From assembly GCA_012295275.1 (NCBI GenBank), contig CM022679.1:25774407-25838406 (forward strand): a DNA stretch of 64,000 bases. Reading direction: 5' to 3'. The notes below the pieces were generated by a model. It made no database searches and was not told the origin of the DNA. It worked only from the letters and a program-made list of their open reading frames with translations. Shown piece after piece: positions 42,193 to 54,289 of this stretch (the first letter of the stretch is position 1; every line of letters starts with the position of its first letter). The translations under genes and the position numbers were made by a program. This DNA comes from Chrysomallon squamiferum. Its lineage: Eukaryota > Mollusca > Gastropoda > Neomphalida > Peltospiridae.

Positions 42193-43860
42193 AATAAACA
42201 TCCTTGGTAAGCATAGAGCAAATACAAGGAGCCTGTTTCTTGTCATGAAGACTGGGATCAGTGACAGAGGTTGACTGGAAATTCACTGACACATTATGAA
42301 TTACCTTAGTCAGTAGCTTCAGGAATATTAATTATGTCAAATTAATTTAGTATCAAAATGTACATTTCTGTTAAACATTTTCAAACAACGTCAAACTAAT
42401 CAGTTTAGTAAACTGTCCATTTTAAAAGATTATAAACTTTATTATTCAGTAGAAGCAAAGAGTTTGCATTGTAAGTATTTAATATTTTTCCACTAATATT
42501 TCCATAAAATTCTGTTTTTCATAATGAATTAACCTTTGTTGATCACTCTTCAATATATCAAATATATTGATTATATACAATAAAATATTTATGTTAAATC
42601 GTTATGATTAACCAAATTTTATATTTCTTCCATAGAAATAACCTCCAGCAAATGTTTAGTCATAATGAATTCCATGAGCTTTCAATTTCATAGAACACTG
42701 CTAAGTAATTGTTTGTTAAAGTAACTGTACTATTACAACCTAGAATCAGATCAAAATTATTAAATAATGTTATAAGACTAAAAAAACATAACCGTCTCTT
42801 GAATTAATCATTTAATGCCAAATGTATTATAATCAGACTGCAAACTCATAACAGTGTATTTCAGAGAAATGCTTGGTCAGAATTTAACAAACAACTATGC
42901 AGACTGTACTTAAAAAGCCAACCTGAGATTTGAAAGATTACATGGTCAATCCTTCTCGAAGCACCAGTTTAGCTACTTTCAGTCTTTGCCATATGACAAG
43001 TTTATCAGTCTGTTTCTTTCCAATCTATGGGACGTTGCTTCCAAAAGATACATTACTGCTAACTGAAATGAATAATCCATATTATCATAAGCTCACAAGG
43101 AATAAGGTTTGTGTTTACATATATCATCATTACCGAGGAACATATAAGAACATTTTAATCTAGTGGAACATAATTGCAACATACTCTTAATGTGATTAGT
43201 AATGAATTTTATTTATATTCAATTTTAATTATTTGATATTACCGTCTCCACTAATTCATCCATCACTCTTTTGAAAGCTGCTAATGGCATACAATTAGCT
43301 TTATTGCTTATGTGATATGACTTCCAAACATATTCATTAATTTCTGTCACAGCCAGAACAGATCAAATAACCCGTTTTGGATGCCTCACGTTTGAAACAA
43401 AACTAGGATTCATGATATACAGTTTAATACATAATATTAAATAATAAATATATATAGTTATATACTATAGCATGTGTACACTATTTTTGTTGTTGCTATT
43501 GTTGTAACAGTGCAGTTTAGCTGTATCGCTTGTTAACCACAGCTTTGTCGTATGTTCCAGTTATTTGATGTAATACTCGGAAAAGATGTGACTGACTATT
43601 TATTACAGTTACTACTAGTAGTAGTAGTACTTGTTTCCATTTAAGAAAGACAAGAACTATTAATTTAATAATTATAATAGACAGTAAAAAGTCTTTCGTT
43701 TATTTATTTATTTATTATTATTATTATTATTCTACCCTTATTGTTAAAGTAACAAATAATCAAAGAGGCAAAATCGGCAAAATCAACAAAATCAACAAAA
43801 TCCTCTCTTTAAATTTCGAAATATACTGATTGCAACTGAAATGTTTGCTGGTTTCAACAC
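42193..43860. other. Mostly single-copy interval without a recognised gene
   Basis: Apart from the minus-strand candidate exon near 43.3 kb, I see AT-rich sequence and a short ATT tract at 43715-43733. A 77-codon plus-strand frame at 42930-43163 has no support. Confidence 0.4.
43244..43350 (-). other. Candidate exon, unknown gene
   Basis: The minus strand is open for about 35 codons with protein-like composition (E-I-N-E-Y-V-W-K-S-Y-H, then A-A-F-K-R-V-M-D-E-L-V-E-T), followed by gtaata as a possible donor and preceded by a gctgtgacag acceptor. An in-frame TGA lies just upstream of that acceptor, consistent with an intron boundary. The family is not recognised. Confidence 0.3.
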
Positions 43861-44298
43861 AAAACACGAATTACCGGAAATTAATAATATTCTGCTCTTA
43901 CCAAACAAAAGAGTTATCTTTCGGTTTGTTTGTAAATCCCTTTCTGCATCAGGACGACCTAACATTACCATTCGTTGCGGTAAGTGTAAGATAAGCAGTT
44001 TTGATTAGATCTACTAATAGAGGTTTTAACTGAAAATTTATAATACAGTTATTACAAAACGAGGGACATATTCGACCACCACAGGTGAATGACTCATAAA
44101 CCGTTAGAGGTTTTACTATGATTTATTGCTGTTCAGCTATTTCAGATACAGAAAAGTCATTTGAAACTGTTTAAACTAACATTCGTTTGTCAAATATACA
44201 CATTTTTCCTTCTCGTGATCATAAGACTTTCTATTGCAATAAAAGAGTTGGATTTTTATTTATTATATATTTTTTTTTATTTTAATCTTCAGTAATTG

Positions 44299-44469
44299 AT
44301 GGACTATCAAAAAACCTTCCTTCGAATGGCAGTAGCTTTGAAAGATGTTTACAAATATGGACATTTAATTGATAGGAGAAAAGACTATCGAAATATCAAA
44401 GATGATTACAAACTTTTACCAGTTTTCAAAGTGAAACCTCTTGAACAAGTATTTTATAACAAGAGTTGA
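44299..44469 (+). CDS. Small unrecognised open frame, 56 codons
   Basis: ATG at 44299, stop at 44467-44469, preceded seven bases upstream by a ttttaatcttcag acceptor-like sequence. The composition is protein-like: K-T-F-L-R-M-A-V-A-L-K-D-V-Y-K-Y-G-H-L-I early, then D-D-Y-K-L-L-P-V-F-K-V-K-P-L-E-Q. A possible donor (gtattt) after L-E-Q could splice to an acceptor near 44547. I do not recognise the family. It has no counterpart in the paralogous region at 61.2-61.6 kb. Confidence 0.3.
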   Translation: MDYQKTFLRMAVALKDVYKYGHLIDRRKDYRNIKDDYKLLPVFKVKPLEQVFYNKS

Positions 44470-45127
44470 TACTAACCAATAAAAGATAACAACGATTTAT
44501 GTATTTGTAATTATTTATTACATATAGTAATCATTCTCATTTCTAGTTATACAATCAGAAGACGAACCTGAAGACATATGTGATGTGTTCACATCAATAT
44601 CAAGAAACTGTACATTGAAATCCATCGTCCGCTGCTGATGGTACAACACGTAAATTTTGATATTTTTTTAAGGTGTTTCTTCATATCTTGAAAATCCTTA
44701 TCATACTACGGGTTTAGTATATTCCATTTATTATGTTTTTTTTTTCCTCATTTTTTTATCCATTAAATCATAAATTTTGTTTAAATCATACAGTAAGTAA
44801 ATTCTTTTAAACAAAACTTCTATAATTTTTTAATTTCATAATATCTGGTGGAACTGGTGGTAATTTTTTTATCGTCCATAATCATGGACTTTTGTTTTTT
44901 TTTTCGTTGTCTCATTTTATTTGATAAAATTTAATTCCATTTACAAAATAAAATTCCATTAAAAATATTTTATAAATAACAATTAGACAAAAACGGTGCA
45001 ATGGAGGAAATTAAAGATAATAATTTTAAAAAAAAAGCATTGAATTATGTCCCCTTAAATAATAAATGCCTGATTATTGAAACCTGGCAGACGACTCTTC
45101 CGACCTTATCAGCACCCAAGAGTTATT

Positions 45128-45176
<49 letters not shown>

Positions 45177-45297
45177 ATATACACAACGACTATTTCGAAG
45201 TAAAGAAAAATACATAAATTCCTCACAACTAAGGATTTACATTGTGCGAACATAGGAAGGGGTGAATGTCGCAGCTGATAACATATATTATTGCATT

Positions 45298-45328
<31 letters not shown>

Positions 45329-45650
45329 TTTTTCGACGATAATTGTTTTTCAGTGCCTCATTAAGGCATGGACTTTAATGATGCATTCCAGGAGCCTCGA
45401 GAGATTAAGTGAAAAACTATTTCATTCTCGCTCTCTCTTTTTATTTGATAATTTTACGGCGGTAGGGGGGCTCACTGTACTTATAGCACATGGGCCTACA
45501 AAATCTTAATAAGACACTGAAACAGCTCAAATAATTTTCTTTTTATTGTTTAAGAAACTGTTAAGAGAGACCGAAATGAAAAGAATGGACATTCCTAATA
45601 TAAACAAATAAATGAAACAATTCGTAAATATAGTATTTCTTGTTCTTCTT

Positions 45651-45683
<33 letters not shown>

Positions 45684-46205
45684 TTTTAAACTTCAAATTG
45701 TACCTTCTCTTCCTCTTATTCTACACATTTAAATCTGTTTTCATATTATTCTGTTAAGAACTGGTAGATCTCTCTCTCTCTCCTCAAAAGTCTCATTTAT
45801 TTGCTAGCAATAAAATGTTAACAAAATACTGTGTTGGTGAGTTGCTGATATTTGTTTATTTTTATTGTGACTCATTCTGATACAAAAATCTCTGAAAACA
45901 AAAACTTTAACAGTAATTGCTAAGTATACGTATCCTCTACATTAAACGTTTTTATTCATAAACATTATTCATTTCATAGCAGTAGAGATGCATTTTAATT
46001 GTTTTTATTTGTCACAGTATTAATATATAGAACAAACCGCAATCTGTTGAATACCCAAAAGTAGTAATCCAACTTTTACTTATTTCCAGCTGTTTTTCCA
46101 ACGCAGTTAGTAGACAGGAAGTAATCCATTGCTTTTACGTCTGTAGATTTCGATCACAGGTAAATTGTATTCTGAATTGTACAGATTACGATTTTCCTGT
46201 AAACT

Positions 46206-46285
<80 letters not shown>
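46206..46285. repeat. (CTA)n microsatellite followed by AAT and GAT repeats
   Basis: About 26 CTA units, then AAT and ATG/ATA variants to 46360. The homologous place at 62501-62660 has poly(A) plus AAT instead, so the tract arose after the duplication. Confidence 0.9.
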
Positions 46286-47479
46286 ATAATAATAATAATG
46301 AACTGACTATGATAATAAAAATGATAATTGATGATAATAACGATGATGATGAAGATGATTAACAGATTATCATAGAAGTCCGCGTAACTGTTACTTAAGG
46401 CGAGACCTGTTTTTATTTTTTTTTTTATATTTTTTTTTTTTTACTGTTATTATTTTTTAAAGAGGAGAGAGGAGAAGATACCGAGGGAACACGTGGGAAG
46501 GTGGAGTAGGCAACTGTGTTAGTAACTATGTTTTGTGTTATCTTTGTTTCAGTCTGAAGCAGGGACAAATGTTTATCCTCTTTCTGTATGTTCTGTTTTA
46601 TATGTTGATAAGTTTGATGCAAGCTCCATACAGAGTTTGATTTGTGTATATTTCTAACGTAAGCTGTTAGCGAAAATTAAAGCTATAGGAATTATAATAT
46701 TTCATTTAACGCCAACTCCCACATCCTCCACCATTAAATAAATATACACGTGTCCAATAAATAATTATCCTAGTAACAAATATTGTGTTTTGTGTTCGTG
46801 GTGGATACTTGATACTATATATAGCTTATACCTATAGTATGCAAATACATGTTGTCTAATAATCAACAGTCACAGACTTTAATTGCAGGGTCAGCGGGTT
46901 CACCAAAGGCGCAATCCCTAGACAGGAAACGAGCAGTATTTTGATAGAGTCGTTAGCATTTGAAAGCTAACACCTCTTTTGCGCTGAGCCCGTGACAAAT
47001 TGCTAGAACGGCATTTTAGTCACGAACAGCGTATTCTGAAATGATTTGAAAAATTTGACTCGATTTTAATAATGACAGACTGGAGACTTTGGGCCAAGAA
47101 ACCACGGTGCGAAAATTTAATAGAATATTCACAAAAAAAACACGACCTTGTTCCCTTCTTTATTTATTAAATAAAAGTAGAACGTCTCTGAAATATTGGC
47201 ATTGATAAAGATTTTATTTTTATTATTATTTTTCTCTTCTTCTTATTTTTTTTAATAATAAATGTATAAACTTTAGTCAATTTACGAAGAACGGTATGGA
47301 TTATAATCCCCTGGCTTACAGCCCGGTCAGCCCATGTATGAATCCTACAGAACCACGTTGTTATTGTTAAAACATGGGCTTTTTTTTTCATTATAGCATT
47401 GTTCTCCGGTGTTACACACATAAAAACATATAAAATTAAATGGAAAGTCAGTCTTTTCGGCAATTTTCATTTTCACTCA

Positions 47480-47550
47480 ATGAAGCCTGTGTGTGTTGAG
47501 AATGGCAGTTTCCACGTCTGTGCTCCAAGAACGAGAATGTTACAAGCTGC
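47480..47550 (-). pseudogene. PRPF31: PRPF31 Nop-domain fragment F
   Basis: The minus strand reads A-C-N-I-L-V-L-G-A-Q and, after a short damaged stretch, H-T-G-F, which matches the conserved ACNIMLLGAQ...HTGYIY segment of Prp31. It aligns with the better preserved piece at 6.23-6.38 kb. A poly(T) run at 47552-47573 interrupts the upstream side. A stop follows within a few codons. It lies upstream (in minus-strand terms) of block A, so it is out of order relative to those exons or belongs to another copy. Confidence 0.65.
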
Positions 47551-47619
47551 CTTTTTTTTTTTTTTTTTTTTTTTGACAAGTTTTATAGACATCATCCTCT
47601 AATATCTGAATATATATTA

Positions 47620-47743
47620 TTATTATATTTTATTTATTTTATTTTATTTATTTATTTATTTATTTATTTATCGATGTTGTTGTTGCTGCTGCAATTGTTC
47701 TATATTATTACTCTTTGTTACTGTTATCATTATCATCACTATT

Positions 47744-47802
<59 letters not shown>

Positions 47803-48026
47803 AATATTATGTCTAAAGAAATATAATTTTCTTCATGTCTGAACGATGTTTATAAATATCGTGGAAGAAAACAAAATATCTGAGAGCAACATTAATTATT
47901 CCGAAAATTATTCGGAACTGTATTAATTGTATTTATTTATTTTTAATTTTTAAAATTTTTATTTTATTTAATCTTATTAACATTTTGTAATATGTCTTTA
48001 TGCGTATGTTCGTTTGTCTGTCTGTC

Positions 48027-48076
<50 letters not shown>

Positions 48077-48200
48077 TGTGAGAGAAGAGAGAGAAAAAGA
48101 GAACAGTCAGAAACATTAGAAAGTTTAAAATCACAAAAATCTGACAGTCAGAAACATTATCATCATATATCTATCTATCTATCTATCTATCTATATATAT
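47620..48200. repeat. Microsatellite cluster: ATTT, ATC/ATT, GT, ATCT
   Basis: ATTT at 47625-47672, ATC/ATT at 47745-47805, GT at 48030-48073 and ATCT at 48163-48195, with AT-rich spacers. No gene is visible. Confidence 0.85.
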
Positions 48201-49696
48201 ATATATTCGGGTTCATGTGTTAACAAATTCTTGATTGCATGGTTTCAGTTATTACTGTTGTTATTATTAAAATCATCTATCATTTACTTTTTCACAGAAA
48301 CATGAGCGTAAAACGTTAAAAAAAAACAATCCAGTAATATGTGGAAATCTCAAATTTTCATTGTTTCATTATGCATATAATGCTGTCCGTTTCATTTCAG
48401 CTCACAAATTGTTGTTTATTCGTTAAATCAGAAAGGAACAAACGCACCATAATATTACATGTAGTCACGTATGTACGTAGTGGCAAGATATGATGACTAG
48501 ATAAATTTCTATTGTTTCGGACAAGTTCATAATATTGACTTCGTTAACCATTCAACAGTATTGATTTCATAAGTTTACAAATTACTAGCTTATTATCAAG
48601 ATGAGTAACTTAAAATTGTTAGCTAGCTTCTGCATATAAATTAAGAAAAAATATGTTTTATTAAACTTCATATTGTAAATCAGGTTTAAACAGATAAACA
48701 GAAAAGAAACCTACTACTACAACACACAGCTGTTCATTTTCCATTAGCAGCTTGAGATCTTTTCAAGCAAATACCTTTAACAAAATGATCATGGGGCAAT
48801 AGTTGGATTGTTTTATGTGAAAATGTCTTAACTGGATGCTCTTTCTAGCAAGCTGAACATCGATTAACTTTTAATAAATTTACCAACACCAATTGAACAA
48901 ACAAAGATAATAAAATTATTAGAAAACAAATTTCGGATTCATGTGTTAAAAAAGTGTGGATTGCATGGTTTCAGTTATTAGTGTTGTTGTTATTGTTAAA
49001 ATCATCTATCGTTTAATTTTTCACAGAAACATGAGCTTAAAAGGTTAAAAAAAACACACACACACATACACACAAAAAAAACATTAATATGTGGAAATCT
49101 GAAATTTTGATTGTTTGATTATGCATACAATGCTGTCCGTTTCATTTCAGCTCACAAATTGTTGTTTATTGGTTGAGTCAGAAAGAAACAAACCGACCAT
49201 AATATTACATGTATTACACACGCATGTACGTAGTGACAAGATATGCTGACTAGATAAATTTCTAGTTTCGGACACTGAATTTACTTCGACAAATACATGT
49301 AAATTATACACAGTTAAAAGTTATTTCTTTCTGTGTGCAGTTGCTGGTTTAGATCTTAAAAGTCCATTCTGAAAATAGTTTTCATTTTAAAAATAATAAA
49401 TAAATTGTCGTTATTTATTCTATGATCTGTATATTAATTCAACTGGCAAAAACCAAATTTGTTGTTTCTTTTATACTGCTTTTATACATTTTTGTTTTAA
49501 TTTGTTTTAATTTAAAACCAAATTTGTTCTTTCTTTTTTCTTCTTTTATCTTCTTTTTCTTCTTTGTTTGTTTTCTTCTTCTTCTTTCTTCTTCTTATTA
49601 TTATTATTATTATTATTTTATCAGCCGAAGCAGGACTCAATTTCCAAAAAGTTTCTGTCAATAGAGAACGCATATACTCATCATCATTTTCTATTA

Positions 49697-49740
<44 letters not shown>

Positions 49741-49924
49741 GTTATTATTACTGAATGCTACCAACTATTCACTGTGTGATAACAGATCACACACACCCTG
49801 GAATGTTGTTTCATTGTGTTTATTTCATACCTCACAATATCAGGTTAACTGTCCTGTACACATGCGCATTACTGTACACAGTATCACGTACTGAGAAATG
49901 TTCTAATGAAATATCGCCATAGTA

Positions 49925-50127
49925 TTGGGTTGAGGAATAAGTCATTGAGGTTACATTAAATTTAATCATCACATAGAAGAAAACTTAAGCTTAATTGATA
50001 ACAAGATGTAATTTAATCAATAATCTATTCTCCGTTGTTATTTACCACTTTTTCCCAATGGTCAACAAGTTTTTCTGCAATAAATTTGAATCAAATATGA
50101 ACCGCAATGACTTATTTCTCAACCCAA
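49925..50127 (-). mobile_element. Mariner deletion derivative, inverted copy
   Basis: It is a relative of the element at 14.5 kb in the opposite orientation, with ends ttgggttgaggaataagtca and gacttatttctcaacccaa. The minus strand keeps a W-E-K-V-V-N-N-N-G-E transposase end. It sits inside the inverted R-unit array, directly after a catag phrase that is continuous in other R-units. Confidence 0.75.
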
Positions 50128-50211
50128 AATATTCAGCAAAAATTATTTACACACAAGCAAAATAAATAACTAAAAATTGTGAAAAGAAAAACAAAAAAAT
50201 ACATGAATAGC

Positions 50212-50214
<3 letters not shown>

Positions 50215-50254
<40 letters not shown>
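50215..50254. repeat. (AC)n microsatellite
   Basis: About 20 uninterrupted AC units between R-unit segments. Confidence 0.95.
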
Positions 50255-50258
<4 letters not shown>

Positions 50259-50879
50259 TTGTTTGTTTAAAAATTAACCATAATACAAAGATGAAATCAA
50301 TTTTTTTTTTGAAATCAAAATCTCTCTGAAGAACAACATTTCATATAAAATATTCAGTAAAACGTTTGTCGTAGATCTAAGCTACAAGATTACCTAAAAC
50401 TGTGTAAGTTACTTTGCCTGTCTAATCAACCTGTTTCCTAAGATTTATCAGTTATTCAATGCTCCAGCGAAGCTTGTCGTCTCAAAAAGACTAAACGCTC
50501 ACTGTTACCAGTCAAACAACAACTTCACTTCATTATGTGCATAGTCAAACTCAAAGACAAAGTGTCAAAATTATAAAATCATATTCATCATGATACATGT
50601 TTTAAACTATTACACGTGTTTATTATTTCATGTTGTTATGATGTTTTCATTAGTTTCTTTCACCAGTTTAAAAGCATTTTCATATTATGTTCGTTATCGG
50701 ACACAAACTGTGTAACATCAGGGATAACGCGACGTGGGAGAAACACTCGCTCTGTTGAACTAAACTTCACCTTATTTTTAACCCATGCCGAAGTTTAACT
50801 TGCCTGTTTTTTTTTTTTTTTTTTTTTTAAAGATTTATTTAGGATATTTTATAGAAGGTCTTTAAAACAAGGTGTGCAC

Positions 50880-51616
50880 ATTCATATTTTATTAACTTAA
50901 TACTACTAACATTTTATTTCTTCTTCTTTTCTTAATTCATGTATCTATCTATCTATCTATCTATGATGATGATGATGATTTGATAATGATGATAATGATA
51001 ACAGTATACAAGATTAATCATGTAGAAGAATAGAAACAACAACAACAAGATCGACAATAAATAAATAAATAAATAAATAATAACTACAGAAAGATTTACA
51101 TATTTTGATAAAGCACTTAACATCATTTAGTTACTAAGTGTCGGATATACGTTGTTCTGAACACGTAGCAGTTCCCAAGAATATCTTCTATTGTTTTACC
51201 TGAATAACAGCTCTTAGTATACGTATTTCTCCGTGAAAGATAAAACATAGTAAAAATTGTGCTGAATCATTAAATTTATCACTCACCTCGAACGTCTCCG
51301 AAGTATAAAAAGAGAAAAAAACAACAAGGTGACCTTTTAAGGTCATTCAAGATTTATATTTTGTGATAAAACCTCTGAACTGCACAAGTAAGTCATGTAA
51401 AACTCATCAACTTGAAAAAGTTTTTATATTCGTTTACAGTTAGCGTACAGAGCAGTACAAAGACATCAATTTTTGTTTTCAGATTATTAGACATAGACTG
51501 TAATCATCCAACTCTAAACACGGATACAATATACATTTCATAGTTTTTATTTTATATATATAAAACACTAAATCCAAGATAATTTTATATTTTTTGTATT
51601 ATTATTGTTGTTGTTG

Positions 51617-51648
<32 letters not shown>

Positions 51649-52855
51649 TTAATTATTTTGTTTTTTAGTTTTTGTTTTGTTTAGCTAATGAGTCTATTAA
51701 GTACCAAACTTTATTTTGAAGTCACTTATGTCAGTAGATCAATAAGAGATTGTGGTTTGCAGCTGAAAATACAAAGAATTAACATGCATTCTATGACGGA
51801 AACGTTTTAATATTTCCAAATAATAATAATAATGATAAGTCACCAAGAACAATAAACCAATTTGATATATAAAAATGTTAACAAAACCACGTTGAAGTGA
51901 AACATGAGTAAATAAATAAAATGATTAAGCCTGAATATTACAATTTAAAAAAATAAATTGTGAATATAAAAGACTAATGAAAAAAACAAAATTGATAAAT
52001 ACAACAATTCATGACAAAAGCAAATATTCAACCTAACTCAGTAATGTAAACTAATAGTAAACAAAAATATTCTTCCATCCTGATTTATGATCATAATACT
52101 AAAAACGTTCATTATGGATTTGAAAGTATTACCGATATGTTTGGTTTTAATAGCATTCATTGTCTTTGTATTTATTTTTATAATGAACATTATTATGAAC
52201 AATTCTGGAAACAGTAGATCATTTGAAGCAAATAACAGGTAAATGCAACCTTGTATTAAATATCTAGATATAAATAAATAAATAAATAAATAAGTCTTTA
52301 AAGAGGAAAATCTGAATCAGTCTTGAAACTTCTTAATCAAAAGAATTCATATCATGAGCATATTTACATAATCAATTTTTCTTTTATCGAAAATAATAAA
52401 AATAATATCAAAAAGAAACTGTGTTATCAAGAGGAAGGTATTTTGACTTTTAACAAAAAAAATACAACAATGCAAACAACAAAACAACAATGAAAATAAA
52501 ACAACATAATGAAAATTAAAAAATGTTGATAAACGCTCGATACTGAATGACACTTTAATATTTAAAAACATTTTTTATAAATAAATATTATTTTTAGTTT
52601 TCAAGTTTGTCTGTGTACATTATGAAACTAAAATTTGACAACATCGAGCGCTTGGTTTTCTGGGACGACAAGTTCATCATCGTATTAAAAGATACCTATC
52701 AAACCTTGTAGTTTAGACAGGATCATTTAATTCTAGAATATCATGTCTCGACAAGCGTTTTAATAAATAACCTTCTACGATTTGTTTATTTGTAGGACAT
52801 TCCTGACATTAAAAAGAAATATGAAACACTTTAAACTAACATTCTTTTGTCAATT
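50880..52855 (+). repeat. R-unit repeats, direct orientation, leading into cluster 3
   Basis: Landmarks lie at 51143 (cggatatacgttgttctgaa), 51738 and 52617 (cattatgaaact). The unit continues to about 52855, where it is joined directly to the truncated aegerolysin-like exon. The repeat here is more eroded than in the first three arrays. Confidence 0.65.
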
Positions 52856-53232
52856 TTCTCCTGTTCAAAGAAAAATTCTTCCCATCAAAAGCATGGGTCA
52901 TTTCTCATTCTGATCCACCAGATTCAGAAATAAAACCATGCGAACCAAAAGACGTCATGACTGCAGAGCTTCGTGGTTTACGATCCGAAATTAAAGTTGG
53001 CCTGGAATTTGAAATTAAAAACTCTAAACTGAGTTTGTACATCGGCTTCTACAAGCCACCAGAAGGCAAAGAAAAATATTTCATGAAGGTTGCTCAGGGT
53101 AAAACGGCCGTATGGGCCGCGGAAAAATGTTTTCAGAATTCAGATGTGACACCGAGTGAAAAACATTTTCAGTTCTGCCATCAAAGCAACAGCGAAGAAC
53201 AGCGTACAGTTTTTACATATACCATTAAATAT
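52856..53232 (+). pseudogene. Aegerolysin-like domain exon, 5' truncated (cluster 3, exon X)
   Basis: The frame is open from about 52838 to a gtatgt donor after 53232 (phase 0, ending T-Y-T-I-K-Y). It keeps the second half of the domain: G-L-E-F-E-I, S-L-Y-I-G-F-Y, Y-F-M-K-V and A-V-W-A-A-E-K, matching the positions of F-Y-x-G-F and A-K-W-A-C in the intact gene. The first third, which carries the N-K-T strand in the other domains, is missing. Sequence before about 52855 is R-unit repeat, so the exon seems to have been cut by recombination with the repeat. I see no in-frame stop inside it, so a start at the ATG at 52957 cannot be excluded. It represents a different domain type from A and B. 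Confidence 0.55.
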
Positions 53233-53655
53233 GTATGTATATAGTATGTATTTCTGTCTGTGCGTGTGTGTGTGTGTCCGTGTGTTTTGTTTCCATGTTT
53301 GTATATATACAAATGTATGTGATATGGACGTATATATGTAAATATATGCTTGTACGTTTGTGCATTGTTTTTTAAATTTGAAATGGGGTGATAAAAAATA
53401 AAAAAATGTTCTTCTTACATTTAATGAGATGTTATTTCTAGTAAGATATGAAATATTTTTGCCAAAATATACAAGAAAATTACTGTATCTTAAGTGAATA
53501 CTTTCAAAACTGAAACCCACATATTTCATTTGAAAGAAAAATAAGTAAATAATCAAAATTTCAAAAAATTAAAACCACAAATTAATCATTCATATTAACA
53601 CAGTACATTCAAACCAAAAATAGAAAATAAGAAATGTTCTGTTTATAGTATTAAA

Positions 53656-53746
53656 TTATTTCTTCTCAACTTTGCGAAAGCCTAAAGTAGATGAGAAATA
53701 TTTCTGATTACCTGTTTGTACTTTCTTTTTTGACAATTTCAAGTCC
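53656..53746 (-). pseudogene. PRPF31: PRPF31 last-exon fragment E inside the aegerolysin-like cluster
   Basis: On the minus strand a ctgtag acceptor is followed by G-L-E-I-V. The bases for the N-P-Q-A-A part are deleted, shifting the frame, and the remainder matches the N-Q-K-Y-F-S-S...V-E-K-K end of block B's last exon, including the same TAA context. It lies in the interval between two plus-strand aegerolysin-like domain exons. Confidence 0.7.
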
Positions 53747-53885
53747 CTACAGAAGATATAAATATTACTTTTTAGACTTGTCTATATTAAAAACCAATTT
53801 TCTAATTATACTGCAGGATATTTACTTCTGGAATATCATGTCAGTTTTAATGAATTTAACCTTCGATTTTAACATTTATTTACAG

Positions 53886-54286
53886 GACATACCTGAAAAT
53901 GAGAAAAAGCTGGCTTTTCTGCTCATAAATACAATCTTGAAACTTCTCATCAAAAACATGGGCACTTCCTCTTTCTGAACCATCAAATCCAGATAAAGAC
54001 TATACGTAATTAAAATTGGGCTGGAATTTGAAATGAAAAAATACTAAACTGAGTTTGTACATCGGCTACTACAAGCCACCAGATGGCGAAGAAAAATATT
54101 TCATGGTGGTTGCTGATAAAAAAAAACCCAGCTGAATGGGCTGCCAAACAATGTTTAGACAATTCAGAAAAGTTGATGAGCGATGAAACCTATCAGCTTC
54201 GTAAGCCATCTGACAATGAAAGTAAGCCTCCAACTTACAAACACACCATTGCATATAAAAGAATTTCGTGTGGTTGCCTCGGCTAA
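53886..54286 (+). pseudogene. Aegerolysin-like domain exon with frameshifts (cluster 3, exon Y)
   Basis: This is a sister of the exon 650 bp upstream. It begins after a good acceptor (ttatttacag) with D-I-P-E-N-E, but the frame closes at a TGA at 53976-53978. Relative to its sister there are further length differences near 54045 (one extra base in an A-run) and near 54120 (four extra bases in an A-run). Recognisable pieces lie in different frames: S-L-Y-I-G-Y-Y, Y-F-M-V-V, then P-A-E-W-A-A-K-Q and H-T-I-A-Y. The donor used by the sister is replaced here by aaaaga. I read this as a dead exon. Because two lesions are in homopolymers, assembly error should be considered for those two, but not for all. 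Confidence 0.6.
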
Positions 54287-54289
54287 ACT

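Larger units (their letters stand above)
43860..47600. repeat. Patchy continuation of the A/B duplication
   Basis: Several patches match the right side of block B: 43910-43970 with 61064-61120, 45240-45480 with 61620-61820, 45990-46150 with 62270-62450, and 46990-47110 with 62780-62890. Between them lie poly(T) runs (45128-45170, 45651-45684) and a CTA tract, which differ between copies. Confidence 0.6.
48200..50790 (-). repeat. R-unit repeats in inverted orientation
   Basis: Here the unit reads on the minus strand. The cacgtatgtacgtagtggca phrase at 48466 is the inverse of the 9018/11885 landmark and recurs at 49225. The unit start appears at 50515-50540 as the inverse of positions 1-30 (caacttcacttcattatg). 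It contains the inverted mariner relic. It holds two partial units back to back (48230-48550 and 48930-50600). Confidence 0.75.

Noticed and set aside
46880-47000. Possible tRNA-like or structured element (ggtcagcgggttcaccaaag region)
   Set aside because: I could not fold a cloverleaf with an anticodon loop and conserved T-arm bases. The inverted phrases agcgggttcacc and tgcgctgagcccg are only loosely complementary.
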